Numbered from the stretch's first letter, positions 1 to 9,401 are shown. The stretch: 64,000 nucleotides of DNA from Ruegeria marisrubri (GCF_001507595.1 NZ_LQBQ01000036.1:62001-126000), one strand, 5' to 3'. Notes: generated by a model from the sequence alone, not told the origin. Numbers and translations are program-made.

Positions 1-2
1 TG

Positions 3-560
3 CTGGGCGGGCGGATCGGCGGGCGCCGCCTGGGCATTCTGGGCATGGGCCGGATCGGACAGGCGGTGGCCCGGCGGGCCCGCGCCTTTGGCATGCAGGT
101 GCATTACCACAACCGCCGGCGGCTGCGGCCCGAGGTCGAGGAAGAGTTCGAGGCGACCTATTGGGACAGCCTCGACCAGATGGTCGCGCGCATGGACGTG
201 ATCTCGGTCAACTGCCCCTCGACGCCCTCGACCTTCCACCTGATGAACGCGCGGCGGCTGAAGCTGATGAAGCCCAGCGCGGTGATCGTGAACACCTCGC
301 GGGGCGAGGTCATCGACGAAAACGCGCTGACCCGGATGATCCGGGCGGGCGAAATCGCCGGGGCCGGGCTGGACGTGTATGAACACGGGACACAGGTCAA
401 TCCACGCCTGCGGCAACTGCCGAACGTGGTGCTGCTGCCGCATATGGGCTCGGCCACGCTCGAAGGCCGGATCGAGATGGGCGAGAAGGTCATCATCAAC
501 ATCAAGACCTTCGAGGACGGGCACCGTCCGCCGGACCAGGTGGTTCCGTCGATGCTGTGA
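3..560 (+). CDS. D-2-hydroxyacid dehydrogenase (glyoxylate reductase/D-glycerate dehydrogenase type), 3' part
   Basis: NAD(P)-dependent reductase of the D-isomer 2-hydroxyacid dehydrogenase family. It would reduce glyoxylate or hydroxypyruvate, or oxidise the matching hydroxyacid, in the cytoplasm. The gene runs off the left edge: the reading frame is open from base 3, and the first in-window ATG at 45 lies inside the Rossmann motif GILGMGRIGQ, so it cannot be the start. Visible family marks are that dinucleotide-binding glycine motif, the catalytic Arg in NTSRGEVID, the Glu in GLDVYE and the catalytic His in LPHMGSAT. The C-terminal end is complete. A strong terminator follows the stop. Which hydroxyacid is preferred cannot be read from this fragment. 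Confidence 0.85.
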   Translation: MGGRIGGRRLGILGMGRIGQAVARRARAFGMQVHYHNRRRLRPEVEEEFEATYWDSLDQMVARMDVISVNCPSTPSTFHLMNARRLKLMKPSAVIVNTSRGEVIDENALTRMIRAGEIAGAGLDVYEHGTQVNPRLRQLPNVVLLPHMGSATLEGRIEMGEKVIINIKTFEDGHRPPDQVVPSML

Positions 561-567
561 GTCATGG

Positions 568-595
568 CACCCGGCGGTTTTGCCGGGTGTTTTTT
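568..595 (+). terminator. Rho-independent terminator after the hydroxyacid dehydrogenase
   Basis: A perfect 8-bp stem (CACCCGGC / GCCGGGTG) with a six-base loop is followed directly by six T residues, starting 8 bases after the stop codon. It separates the dehydrogenase from the gamma-glutamyltransferase gene. Confidence 0.85.
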
Positions 596-653
596 CGCGT
601 GCCGGAATCGGGCAGTCTTGGCCGCGCGGATATCGGCCGAAAAGAGGGAAGCA

Positions 654-2447
654 ATGCGTTCAGGATGGATTTCGGGTCTGGTGGTCTCCACCTTGGTACT
701 GGCCGCGCCGGTGCTGGCGCAGGAAACGGCGGATGCGGTTGCGCCGGAACAGGCGACCGCAGGCCAGGTGCAGGCCCTGTCCGAGGCGGCCGCCGCCTCG
801 CTGCAGGCCAAGGAGGAAGGCCGCCCGGTCGAGGCCGAGAACTGGATGGTCGCCGCGGCCAACCCGCTTGCGGTCGAGGCCGGCGCCAGGGTGCTGCGCG
901 CGGGCGGCACGGCGGCGGATGCGATGGTGGCCGTCCAGACCGTTCTGGGCCTGGTCGAGCCGCAATCCTCGGGGCTGGGCGGTGGCGCGTTCCTGGTCTG
1001 GTATGACGCGGACACCCAAAGCCTGACGACGCTGGACGCCCGCGAAACCGCCCCGCAAGAGGCGCGCCCGACCCTGTTTCAGGACGAGAACGGCGAGCCG
1101 CTGAAATTCTTTGACGCGGTGGTCGGCGGCCTGTCGGTGGGTACCCCAGGCACCCCGGCCCTGCTGGAAGAGGCCCATCGCCGCTGGGGCAGATCACGCT
1201 GGCCCGACCTGTTCGAGGATGCCATCCGGCTGGCCGACGAGGGCTTCACCGTCTCGCCCAGGCTGGCGGCGCTGGTCGAGGCCGATGCCGAACGGCTGGC
1301 GCGCTTCCCGGCGACCGCCGCGTATTTCCTGCCCGATGGTGAACCGCTGGCCGAGGGCGCGACGCTCAAGAACCCGGCCTATGCACAAACCCTGCGGGTT
1401 CTGGCGGCTGAGGGTTCGGCGGGATTCTACGGTGGAGAGATCGCCGCCGATATCGTCAGAACCGTGCGCACCGCGCCGGGCAATCCGGGCGTCCTGTCCG
1501 GAGCCGACCTCGCGCTCTATCAGGTGATCGAGCGCGCGCCGGTCTGCGCCTCTTACCGCGCCTACGAGGTCTGCGGCATGGGGCCGCCGTCCTCGGGGGC
1601 GCTGAGTGTGGGGCAGATCCTCGGGATGCTGGACAATTACGACCTGTCGGTGCTGGGGCCGGACAGCGTCGAGGCATGGCGCCTGATCGGCGACGCCTCA
1701 CGGCTGGCTTTCGCCGACCGCGGGCGCTACATGGCCGACAGCGATTTCGTGCCGGTGCCGACAAAGGGTCTGGTCGATCCGGCCTACCTGTTCGCGCGCG
1801 GCGCGCTTCTGAGCGGCGACGCGGCGCTGGAAGAGGTCGAGCCCGGCGCCCCCGAGTTCGACCATGCCCTGAACTGGGCGGATGACGAGTCCATCGAGCT
1901 GCCGTCCACTTCGCATATTTCCATCGTTGACAGCTATGGGAACGTCCTGTCGATGACCACGACGATCGAAAACGGGTTCGGCTCGCGCCTGATGACGAAC
2001 GGCTTTTTGCTCAACAACGAACTGACCGATTTCTCGTTCCGCACCCACAGGGACGGCGTGCCCATCGCCAACCGGATCGAGCCGGGCAAGCGCCCCCGCT
2101 CGTCGATGAGCCCGACCATCGTGCTGAAGGACGGCAAGCCGGTGCTGGCCATCGGCTCTCCGGGCGGCAGCCGGATCATCGGCTACGTGGCCAAGTCGAT
2201 CATCGCCTGGGTCGACTGGGGGTTCGACGTGCAACAGGCCGTGGCGCTGCCGCATCTCGTCAACCGCTTCGGAACCTACGACGTCGAAGAAGGGACACGG
2301 GCCACCGGCTTTTCCAAGGCCCTGACCGCGATGGGATACGAGGTCAAGGCCCGCGACCTGAACTCGGGGCTGCACGCGATCGAGATCGGCGAGCGTCTGA
2401 AAGGGGCCGCCGACCCAAGGCGCGAGGGGATCGCGCTGGGCGAATAA
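654..2447 (+). CDS. ggt: Gamma-glutamyltransferase, exported
   Basis: Gamma-glutamyltranspeptidase/glutathione hydrolase of the Ntn-hydrolase superfamily, 597 residues, which cleaves gamma-glutamyl bonds of glutathione and related compounds in the periplasm. The N-terminus reads as a Sec signal peptide (hydrophobic core, then VLAQE). Family proteins are autocleaved before a nucleophilic Thr; here that residue is Thr419 in TSHISIVD. Further motifs are SSGLGGGAF near the N-terminus, GPPSSGALSVGQ, and the oxyanion/substrate segment SPGGSRIIG near the C-terminus. An upstream ATG at 564 is rejected because it lies in the terminator; ATG 654 has a GAGGGAA ribosome site and opens the signal peptide. 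It appears monocistronic. Confidence 0.9.
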   Translation: MRSGWISGLVVSTLVLAAPVLAQETADAVAPEQATAGQVQALSEAAAASLQAKEEGRPVEAENWMVAAANPLAVEAGARVLRAGGTAADAMVAVQTVLGLVEPQSSGLGGGAFLVWYDADTQSLTTLDARETAPQEARPTLFQDENGEPLKFFDAVVGGLSVGTPGTPALLEEAHRRWGRSRWPDLFEDAIRLADEGFTVSPRLAALVEADAERLARFPATAAYFLPDGEPLAEGATLKNPAYAQTLRVLAAEGSAGFYGGEIAADIVRTVRTAPGNPGVLSGADLALYQVIERAPVCASYRAYEVCGMGPPSSGALSVGQILGMLDNYDLSVLGPDSVEAWRLIGDASRLAFADRGRYMADSDFVPVPTKGLVDPAYLFARGALLSGDAALEEVEPGAPEFDHALNWADDESIELPSTSHISIVDSYGNVLSMTTTIENGFGSRLMTNGFLLNNELTDFSFRTHRDGVPIANRIEPGKRPRSSMSPTIVLKDGKPVLAIGSPGGSRIIGYVAKSIIAWVDWGFDVQQAVALPHLVNRFGTYDVEEGTRATGFSKALTAMGYEVKARDLNSGLHAIEIGERLKGAADPRREGIALGE

Positions 2448-2546
2448 GGCGATACCGGCTTGTGGGTATTGCCCGCAGCCGGGAGGCCTTTTAGCTCAAC
2501 ATGTAAATGACCGAGGCCGAACTGCGGCCGCACGGGGGAGGAAGTC

Positions 2547-3944
2547 ATGGTCCAAGCTACCGCATTGCCGCGCAACGACAGCGGCATCGAAACCGTCATC
2601 GGCATCCTGAAGCAACGCTTTGCCGACCGCCTGCAAACCGGCGAGTCGATCCGGCAGCAGCACGGCCACACCACGACCTGGATCAACAACCAGCCCCCTG
2701 ATGCGGTGGTCTTTCCGCGCAGCACCGAAGAGGTCTCGGAAATCGTCAAGGCCTGTGCCGCCCACAAGGTTCCGGTCATCCCCTTCGGCACCGGAACCTC
2801 GCTCGAAGGGCATGTGAACGCGCCTGCGGGCGGCATTTCCGTCGATCTCAGCCAGATGAACCGCATCCTTGCCGTCAACGCCGAGGATCTGGACTGCGTC
2901 GTGCAGCCGGGGGTAACGCGCGAGGATCTGAACACGCACCTGCGGGATCAGGGCCTGTTCTTTCCCATCGACCCCGGCGCCAATGCCTCGCTGGGCGGCA
3001 TGGCGGCGACGCGCGCCTCGGGCACCAACGCGGTGCGCTACGGCACGATGAAGGACAACATCCTCGGCCTTGAAGCGGTGATGCCGGACGGGCAGATCAT
3101 CCGCACGGGCACGCGGGCGCGGAAATCCTCGGCGGGCTACGACCTGACGCGCCTTCTGATCGGGGCCGAGGGCACCCTGGGGATCATCACCGAAATCACC
3201 CTGCGCCTGCATGGCATCCCCGAGGCGATCAGTTCCGCGCGCTGTTCCTTCCCGTCTGTCGACGCCGCCTGCCGGGCGGTGATGATGACCATTCAGTACG
3301 GCGTCCCCGTCGCCCGGATCGAGTTGTTGGACGAACGCTCGGTCGGCGCGGCCAACGCCTATTCGAAACTCAGCCTGCCCGAAACGCCGCTGCTGCTGCT
3401 GGAGTTTCATGGCTCCGAGGCCGGGGTGGTCGAACAGGCCGAAACCTTTGGCGCCATCGCCGAGGAGTTCGGCGGCACCGATTTCGCCGCGACCACCTCG
3501 ACCGAGGAACGCAGCAAGCTCTGGCAGGCGCGTCACGACATGTACTGGGCCTCGTTGCAGTTGCGGCCGGGGGCGCAGGGCATTTCCACCGATGTCTGCG
3601 TGCCGATCTCGCGCCTGGCCGAATGCGTGACCTCGGCGCAGGCGAAGACGGCGGAACTGGGCCTGCTGGCGCCGATCGTCGGCCATGTGGGGGACGGCAA
3701 TTTCCACACGCTTCTGCTGATCGACACGGAGAACGCCGACGAGGTCTCCAAGGCCGAGGAATTCGTGGGGTGGCTGAATGATCTGGCCATCTCGATGGAG
3801 GGGACCTGCACCGGCGAGCACGGGATCGGTCAGGGCAAGAAACCCTATCTGGAAAGGGAACTCGGGCCTGCGGTCCGTTACATGCGGGCCATCAAGGCGG
3901 CGCTGGACCCGGACGACATCATGAACCCGGGCAAGATCGTCTGA
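2547..3944 (+). CDS. FAD-binding oxidase, D-lactate dehydrogenase/glycolate oxidase GlcD type
   Basis: Flavoprotein of 465 residues with an N-terminal PCMH-type FAD domain (roughly 50-230, including GTGTSLEGHV at 81-90 and the PGVTREDLN and DPGANASLGG segments) and a C-terminal FAD-oxidase C domain (230-465) ending in the typical GEHGIGQGKK and LDPDDIMNPGKI motifs. The family oxidises D-2-hydroxyacids (D-lactate, glycolate, D-2-hydroxyglutarate) and passes electrons to cytochromes or quinone. ATG 2547 has a strong GGGAGGAAG site. It stands alone, with a dispersed hairpin element right after the stop. The exact substrate is not decidable from sequence. Confidence 0.87.
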   Translation: MVQATALPRNDSGIETVIGILKQRFADRLQTGESIRQQHGHTTTWINNQPPDAVVFPRSTEEVSEIVKACAAHKVPVIPFGTGTSLEGHVNAPAGGISVDLSQMNRILAVNAEDLDCVVQPGVTREDLNTHLRDQGLFFPIDPGANASLGGMAATRASGTNAVRYGTMKDNILGLEAVMPDGQIIRTGTRARKSSAGYDLTRLLIGAEGTLGIITEITLRLHGIPEAISSARCSFPSVDAACRAVMMTIQYGVPVARIELLDERSVGAANAYSKLSLPETPLLLLEFHGSEAGVVEQAETFGAIAEEFGGTDFAATTSTEERSKLWQARHDMYWASLQLRPGAQGISTDVCVPISRLAECVTSAQAKTAELGLLAPIVGHVGDGNFHTLLLIDTENADEVSKAEEFVGWLNDLAISMEGTCTGEHGIGQGKKPYLERELGPAVRYMRAIKAALDPDDIMNPGKIV

Positions 3945-3956
3945 GCGGAAAGGAAA

Positions 3957-4040
3957 ATGCGCCTGCGGCGCATCCCTCCGGGGGGAGTATTTGGGGAAAA
4001 GATGAAGATGCATCGGCATTTCACCTTTTCTCAAATACTC
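3957..4040 (+). repeat. Dispersed 3' hairpin element, copy A
   Basis: A perfect 7-bp hairpin (ATGCGCC / GGCGCAT, 3957-3973) starts 12 bases after the oxidase stop. It is followed by CTCCGGGGG, GAGTATTT, a 4-base spacer and AAAAGATGAAG, ending at 4007. A near-perfect inverted copy of the core, CTTTTCTCAAATACTC, lies at 4025-4040, so the core can also fold back on itself. Other copies are at 13609, 17229, 29431 and 63564. It probably acts as a transcript end or 3' stabiliser; that role is inferred. Confidence 0.75.
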
Positions 4041-4185
4041 AAATGACCCCGATGCCCCATTGTATTTGCTGGATATGGCGCGGCGCAGGTCGGTTTTGCG
4101 CTGTTTTGCGTCGGATGGACTTGGCGGTTTGCCATGCGCTTGGGCATAAACCTTGCCAAACAGACTCAATCCGGAGAGCGGGCAC

Positions 4186-6693
4186 ATGAAAACCCAAGTC
4201 AAAGCATTGATCGTTGGCGGCGGCGCCATCGGCACATCGATTGCCTATCACCTGGCCAAGGCGGGCTGGGACGATGTCATGCTGATCGAACGGGACGAAC
4301 TCACCTCGGGTTCGACCTGGCACGCGGCGGGCCTGCTGCCTCTTTTCAACATGTCCTACGCGACGACCCACATCCACAAATACTCGGTGGATTTCTACAA
4401 GACGCTCGAGGCGGAAACGGGTCTGAACGCGGGCTTCTCGGTGGTGGGCAACCTGCGCATGGCCCAGACGCAGGAGCGCATGGACGAATACATGCTCTAT
4501 GCCTCGACCGCCGAGACCTGCGGTGTGCCCTATGAATGGCTGAGCCCGGCCCAGATCAAGGAGCGCTGGCCGCTGGTGCGCACCGAGGATCTGGTCGGCG
4601 CGATCTACCACCCGACCGACGGCTACATCAACCCGGCCGACGTGACCATGGCGATGGCCAAGGGCGCCCGTCAGCGCGGCGTGATGATCGAGCGCAAGTG
4701 GCAGGCGGACGCCTTTGAGTGGAAGGGCGACCACTGGGACGTGACCCTGACCAAGATGGTCGAGAAGGGCGGCAACCTGGTGCCGTCGGACGAACAGATC
4801 GTGGTCTCGGCCGAGCATGTGGTGACTGCCTCGGGCAACCACGCACAACGCACCGCGCGGATGCTGGGGATCAAGATGCCCGCCATTCCGGTCGAGCATC
4901 AATTCATCGTCACCGAACCCGATGCCGAGCTGGTCAAGTTCCGCGAGGCCGGCAACCCCGAGCATCCGGTTCTGCGCGACGCCGACGCCAAGTGGTATGT
5001 CCGCGAGGAACGCGGCGGCTGGATCCTTGGGCCCTATGAGCGCGGCGCGCCGGCCCGGTTCGAATATGGCGTGCCCGACAGCTTCCGCGCCGACCTCTTC
5101 CCGCTGGATCTCGAGCGGATCGAAGAGGAATACATGAGCATGATCCACCGGATTCCGTCCACGGAAACGGTTGGTCTCAAGGACGATTTCAACGGCCCGA
5201 TCTGCTATACCCCCGATGGCAACCCGCTGGTCGGCCCGGCGCCGGGTCTGCGCAACATGTGGCTGGCCGAAGGCTTCTCGTTCGGCATCACCGCCGCCGG
5301 CGGCACCGGCTATTACCTGGCGCAGTTGATGGTCGAGGGCGAGGCCGAGATCGACATGGCCTCGCTGGACCCCAAACGCTATTCGTCCAACTGGATGACC
5401 ACCGAGTTCGCGGCCCGCAAGAACGAGGAGTGCTACGAGCACGTCTACATCCTGCACCACCCCGACGAAGAGCGCGAAGCCTGCCGCCCGCTGCGCACCG
5501 CCCCGGCCTATGACCGCCAGAAGGCGCGCGGAGCGCAGTTCGGCTGGGTCAACGGCTGGGAGCGCCCGAACTACTACGGCCCGCTGGATGCGCCCGAGAA
5601 TTTCGACCACGACGCCCGCAGCTTCCGCCGCGGCGGCTGGTGGCAATATGCCGTGGAAGAGGCCAAGGCAATCCGCAATGGCGTCGGCCTGATCGACGCC
5701 ACCGCCTTTACCAAGCACATCGTCAAGGGTCCGGGCGCGACCCAGTTCCTCGACTGGTTCACCTGCAACAAGCTGCCCAAGGTCGGCCGCATCAACCTGA
5801 CCTATGCGCTGACCGATCACGGCACCACCCGCACCGAATACACCATCGTGCGGCTGAAAGAGCACGAGTATTACCTCGTCTCCGCCGGCGCCTGGACCGA
5901 GTATGACGCCGACTTCCTGCGCAAGGCGGCCGAGGACAAGATGGACGAGTTCGGCTACATCGAGATCCAGGACGTGACCACCCAGTGGGGCGTCTTTGCC
6001 ATCGCCGGGCCGAAATCGCGCGACGTGCTGAAAGAGGTCATCAAGGACGCCGAGCCCGAAACCGCCCTGTCGAACAAGCGTTTCCCGTGGCTGTCGGCCC
6101 GCCGGATCGAGCTGGGCATGTGCCCGGTCAACGCGATCCGCGTGGCCTATACCGGCGAGCTGGGATGGGAACTGCACCACCCCGTAGAGATGCAGAACTA
6201 CCTGTTCGACCTGCTGGAACAGGCCGGCGAGAAACACGGCATGAAGCTGGTCGGCGCCCGTGCCCAGAACTGGCTGCGGCAGGAGAAGTCCTATCGCGCC
6301 TTCGGCACCGAACTGGGCCGAGACGCCACCCCGCTCGAGGCCGACCTGCCGCGTTTCGTGGACCTGGACAAGGAGTTCCACGGCAAGGACAAGCTGATCG
6401 AGACCGGCGTGCGGGTGAAATGCTGCACCCTGCTGATCGACGGGCCCGAGGATGCCGACCCGTGGGGCCGCGAGGCGCTCTATACGCCCGAAGGCGAGCG
6501 TGTGGGCCGTCTGACCTCGGGCGGCTATTCGGTGGCCTTCGAAAAGTCGATCGGCATGGGCTACGTCAAGCCCGAGCTGGCGGTCGAGGGCACCAAGCTG
6601 AAGGTCAAGATGTTCGACAAGCTGTGGGATGCGGTCGTGACCTGCGACAGCCCCTATGATCCCAAGAACGAAACCATCCGCAAGGACGGCTGA
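4186..6693 (+). CDS. Dimethylglycine/sarcosine dehydrogenase-like FAD + GcvT protein
   Basis: Protein of 835 residues with an N-terminal DAO-type FAD domain (glycine motif VGGGAIGTS at 10-18), a FAD-oxidoreductase central domain and a C-terminal aminomethyltransferase (GcvT) fold with its barrel extension (about 450-830; note YTGELGWELH and SGGYS). His46 in the GSTWHAAGL context matches the His that carries covalent FAD in dimethylglycine dehydrogenases. Family members oxidatively demethylate N-methylated glycines and transfer the one-carbon unit to tetrahydrofolate. The start at 4186 is preferred over 4153 because of its GGAGAG site and because the FAD motif falls close to the N-terminus. 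The true substrate could be dimethylglycine, sarcosine or another methylamine. Confidence 0.82.
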   Translation: MKTQVKALIVGGGAIGTSIAYHLAKAGWDDVMLIERDELTSGSTWHAAGLLPLFNMSYATTHIHKYSVDFYKTLEAETGLNAGFSVVGNLRMAQTQERMDEYMLYASTAETCGVPYEWLSPAQIKERWPLVRTEDLVGAIYHPTDGYINPADVTMAMAKGARQRGVMIERKWQADAFEWKGDHWDVTLTKMVEKGGNLVPSDEQIVVSAEHVVTASGNHAQRTARMLGIKMPAIPVEHQFIVTEPDAELVKFREAGNPEHPVLRDADAKWYVREERGGWILGPYERGAPARFEYGVPDSFRADLFPLDLERIEEEYMSMIHRIPSTETVGLKDDFNGPICYTPDGNPLVGPAPGLRNMWLAEGFSFGITAAGGTGYYLAQLMVEGEAEIDMASLDPKRYSSNWMTTEFAARKNEECYEHVYILHHPDEEREACRPLRTAPAYDRQKARGAQFGWVNGWERPNYYGPLDAPENFDHDARSFRRGGWWQYAVEEAKAIRNGVGLIDATAFTKHIVKGPGATQFLDWFTCNKLPKVGRINLTYALTDHGTTRTEYTIVRLKEHEYYLVSAGAWTEYDADFLRKAAEDKMDEFGYIEIQDVTTQWGVFAIAGPKSRDVLKEVIKDAEPETALSNKRFPWLSARRIELGMCPVNAIRVAYTGELGWELHHPVEMQNYLFDLLEQAGEKHGMKLVGARAQNWLRQEKSYRAFGTELGRDATPLEADLPRFVDLDKEFHGKDKLIETGVRVKCCTLLIDGPEDADPWGREALYTPEGERVGRLTSGGYSVAFEKSIGMGYVKPELAVEGTKLKVKMFDKLWDAVVTCDSPYDPKNETIRKDG

Positions 6694-6708
6694 TCTCTGA
6701 AACGAATT

Positions 6709-6740
6709 CGGCCCCGCCGAGGCGGGGCCGAAACCTTTCT
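6709..6740 (+). terminator. Bidirectional terminator between converging genes
   Basis: A GC-rich perfect inverted repeat (CGGCCCCGCC / GGCGGGGCCG with a minimal loop, 6709-6730) lies between the GcvT-like gene and the converging EF-hand gene. A short pyrimidine tail follows on the plus strand. T tracts are weak on both sides, so efficiency is uncertain. Confidence 0.6.
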
Positions 6741-6750
6741 GCCCGGCGGA

Positions 6751-7188
6751 TTACCCTTTCGGCTTGAAATCCGCCGCATCGACCATGCCATCTCCGGTCC
6801 GGTCGATCATCTCGAAAAACTTGACCGATTGTTCGTCGAACTCCGCTCTGGACACCGCGCCATCGCCGTCCAGATCGTTGAACTTGCGGTCCATCGCCTT
6901 GTCTACCACCTGCATCGGCCCTTTCCGGCCACCGGCATTGGCTACGATATCGGCGCGGCGCGTTTCGTCGAACAGATCGTATTCTGCCTGGTTCAGCGTG
7001 CCGTCCTCGTCCTGGTCGAACATGGTGAAGATCTCGGCGCGCTTCTCGGCCGTTTCCTCGGCCGAAACCTGACCGTCGCCGTTCAGATCCCAGTTTTCGA
7101 TGAAATGCGCGCCGGGGACCTTGTGACCATCGGCCAGTGCGGCGGTTGCAGCCGCCAGAACGACGGTAGAAATCAGGAAACTGCGCAT
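6751..7188 (-). CDS. Exported EF-hand calcium-binding protein
   Basis: Small protein of 145 residues with a clear Sec signal peptide (about 1-19) and four EF-hand loops: residues 34-45 (DLNGDGQVSAEE), 58-69, 105-116 and 129-140. Each has Asp at positions 1, 3 or 5 and Gly at 6; the fourth ends in Asp instead of Glu. The pairing suggests two calmodulin-like lobes in the periplasm or outside the cell. Such proteins are common in Rhodobacteraceae, but no specific partner is known. It is monocistronic, with a GGAGAG site just before the start. Calcium buffering or sensing is an inference. Confidence 0.85.
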   Translation of the reverse strand: MRSFLISTVVLAAATAALADGHKVPGAHFIENWDLNGDGQVSAEETAEKRAEIFTMFDQDEDGTLNQAEYDLFDETRRADIVANAGGRKGPMQVVDKAMDRKFNDLDGDGAVSRAEFDEQSVKFFEMIDRTGDGMVDAADFKPKG

Positions 7189-7265
7189 CGGGGCTCTCCT
7201 TTTCCTGTGGATGCTGGATTACAACGCAGCCGGCCGGGGTTTCCGTCGGTGCAGTTGAACGCCGC

Positions 7266-7604
7266 TCAGGTCCCGGCAAGCTCGTCGTAACACTCCAGCG
7301 CCTTGGCGGCATACATCATCGACGGCCCGCCGCCCATCTGGATCGACATGGCCAGAACATCCGCGACCTCTTCGCGCGTCGCACCCGCCTTGACCAGGGC
7401 TTCGACATGCAGCGAGATGCAAGGCTCACACCTGTCGGCGACCGAGATGCCGAGGGCGACGAATTCCTTGGTCTTGAAATCGAGCGTTCCGCCTTCCTTG
7501 ACGGATTTTCCCAACGCACCGAAGGCGCGGGTCGTATCCGGGATCGCGCCGTTCAGGTTTCTCAGTCCCGACCGCGTGTTGGAGAGTTTTTCTTTCCAGC
7601 TCAT
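7266..7604 (-). CDS. Carboxymuconolactone decarboxylase/AhpD-family protein
   Basis: Protein of 112 residues of the all-alpha CMD family. The redox motif of AhpD-type members is present as Cys59-Glu-Pro-Cys62 with His66 (CEPCISLH), and the C-terminal region has the GGGPSMMYAAKALE helix. This points to a peroxidase/disulfide reductase-like role rather than decarboxylation. It has no operon partner on the same strand close by: the DUF938 gene upstream ends 74 bases away. Physiological partner unknown. Confidence 0.82.
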   Translation of the reverse strand: MSWKEKLSNTRSGLRNLNGAIPDTTRAFGALGKSVKEGGTLDFKTKEFVALGISVADRCEPCISLHVEALVKAGATREEVADVLAMSIQMGGGPSMMYAAKALECYDELAGT

Positions 7605-7677
7605 GTGCAGCTACCTTTTGCAAACATCTCGTTGTCTGCATGTGTAGCCGGGATTCGGGCGGCCTCCTTGATCTTGA

Positions 7678-8331
7678 TCAGGTGGCCGGTTTTTCGGCGA
7701 TCAGGGCCAGATTGTTCGCGGGCATTTCGACCACCTCCACCAGTTCCAGCCCCGCGTCCTGCATCATGTCGATCGTGTCGAAATCGTCCTTGTAGCCGAT
7801 CTCCGGGTCCTGCGCGGTCAGGGTCGCGTGAAATCCGGCATCGCCTTCGCTGGTCAGTTCCCCGGCCCGCATGAACGGGCCATACAGAACGAAACGCCCG
7901 CCCGGAGCCAGCGCGCGGGCGGCTTCGGCGATGATGGTCTCTGCCTCGGGCAAGCTGATGAGGTGCAGCAGGTTGATCAGCACGACCAGATCCTGCCCGC
8001 CGTGCCGGTCCGCCCATCCCCGCTCGGTCGCGTCCAGCGCGAGGGCCGGGGCCACGTTCGACAGGCCCTTGGCATAGTCGTCGATGCTGGCGCGCCGCTC
8101 GGCGTCGATCTCGGTCGGCTGCCATTCGAGCCCGGGCAGACGTTGGGCAAATGCGGCGACATGCTGGCCGGTGCCGCTGGCCAGTTCCAGCGCCTTGCCG
8201 CCCGCTGGCGCCACCTGCTCCAGCAAGTCACACAATGGCCCCGTGTTGCGCGCGGCCGACGGGGCGAACAGGCGGGCGCCTTCCGCTGGCTCGGCGACAC
8301 TTGCCGTCGGAGGAAGCTTGCGTTTGCTCAT
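7678..8331 (-). CDS. DUF938 family class I SAM-dependent methyltransferase
   Basis: Protein of 217 residues with a Rossmann-type methyltransferase core. The SAM-binding motif I is ELASGTGQHVAAF (about 48-60), followed by the acidic TEIDAE strand and the INLLHLI segment of motif IV. The family is widespread, but its substrate is unknown. The ATG at 8331 overlaps the stop of the FAD oxidoreductase upstream in an ATGA arrangement, so the gene is probably translationally coupled as the last of a three-gene operon. The longer frame start at 8466 lies inside the neighbour and is rejected. Confidence 0.82.
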   Translation of the reverse strand: MSKRKLPPTASVAEPAEGARLFAPSAARNTGPLCDLLEQVAPAGGKALELASGTGQHVAAFAQRLPGLEWQPTEIDAERRASIDDYAKGLSNVAPALALDATERGWADRHGGQDLVVLINLLHLISLPEAETIIAEAARALAPGGRFVLYGPFMRAGELTSEGDAGFHATLTAQDPEIGYKDDFDTIDMMQDAGLELVEVVEMPANNLALIAEKPAT

Positions 8332-9401
8332 GTTCTGAACCTGTCCGGGCGCAGGGCGGCCACCGTGACCGCATCCAGTTGCGGCGCGGTGCCCGTAACC
8401 AGGTCCGCCACCAGTCTGGACGCCGCCGGCGCGGTCTGAAAGCCATAGCCGCCCTGACCGGCGCACCAGACGAAACCGGGCGTCGCCGGATCGGGGCCTA
8501 GAACCAGCCGCCGGTCGGGCGAGAAACTGCGCAAGCCCGCCCAGCTGGTCTCCAGCCGGGTGACGGGCTCGGTCACCATCTCCTCATAGCGCGCCAGCCC
8601 CTCGGCCAGCACCATGTCGTCGGCCCAGGCGTCATGCGGCTCGACCGGGTCGGCATCGGCGGGGGAGACCAGCAACTTGCCGGCATCGGGCTTGGCATAC
8701 CAGCTTTCGTTCACCCCCAGCAGCATCGGCCATGTCGAGACATCCTGCCCGCCGGGCGCGGGGATGCGCGCCATCGAGCGGCGGCAGGGGGTGATGCCGA
8801 TCGGCTCGACCCCTGCCAGCTTCGCAACCTCATCGGCCCAGGCGCCGGCCGCGTTGACCAGCATCCGGGCTTCGAACGCCTCTGTGGCCTGAACGATCCA
8901 GTGGCCGTCACGACGGATTTCCGTGACCTTCTGCCTGGTGAGAACCTGGCCACCGTTGCCCCGGATTTCGCGGGCGAAATCCTGCAGCATCCGGTCGGTG
9001 TCGATGTCCCAGGCCGCCTCGTGCCAGGCGGCAAAGCCGACGGTTTCGGGATTCAGGACCGGCACCCGGGCGATCGCCTGATCCATCGGGATCGGGGCCA
9101 GCCCCAGGGTTTCCGTATCCGCCTCGAAATCCGCCCGCTGGTCGGGGCCGGCCACCAGCATAAGGCCCCGCGGGCTGAGATACCCGCCATTCGCGCTGTG
9201 GTGATAATCGGCGCTGGCCTTGCTGAGCTCGACGGTTTCCGGCAGCCCGTAATTCGCCTCATAGAGGGCCGCCGAGCGCCCCGAGGCGTGATACCCCAGC
9301 GCATCCTCGGCCTCGAGCACCACCACCTTGCCGTGGGGTGACAGCCGTGCGCCCGCGCTCAACCCGGCGATACCGCCGCCGATTACCAGAAAGTCGATCA
9401 T
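8328..9401 (-). CDS. DAO-family FAD-dependent oxidoreductase
   Basis: Flavoprotein of 357 residues with an N-terminal FAD motif (VIGGGIAGLSAG, residues 6-17) and the DAO fold. The segment YHASGRSAA is typical of a D-amino-acid or glycine-oxidase-like branch, and the C-terminal FVWCAGQGGYGFQTAPA closes the FAD site. It would oxidise an amine, amino acid or hydroxyacid in the cytosol; the substrate is not identifiable. It overlaps both neighbours by four bases (ATGA), between the aldo/keto reductase and the DUF938 methyltransferase, which suggests one shared pathway. Confidence 0.8.
   Translation of the reverse strand: MIDFLVIGGGIAGLSAGARLSPHGKVVVLEAEDALGYHASGRSAALYEANYGLPETVELSKASADYHHSANGGYLSPRGLMLVAGPDQRADFEADTETLGLAPIPMDQAIARVPVLNPETVGFAAWHEAAWDIDTDRMLQDFAREIRGNGGQVLTRQKVTEIRRDGHWIVQATEAFEARMLVNAAGAWADEVAKLAGVEPIGITPCRRSMARIPAPGGQDVSTWPMLLGVNESWYAKPDAGKLLVSPADADPVEPHDAWADDMVLAEGLARYEEMVTEPVTRLETSWAGLRSFSPDRRLVLGPDPATPGFVWCAGQGGYGFQTAPAASRLVADLVTGTAPQLDAVTVAALRPDRFRT

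Noticed and set aside
564..653. Upstream start for gamma-glutamyltransferase
   Set aside because: Begins inside the preceding terminator and would hide the signal peptide; ATG 654 has a ribosome site.
4039..6381. A 780-codon open frame on the minus strand opposite the GcvT-like gene
   Set aside because: Composition-driven shadow of a GC-rich gene; the plus-strand protein has clear FAD and GcvT motifs and the minus frame has none.
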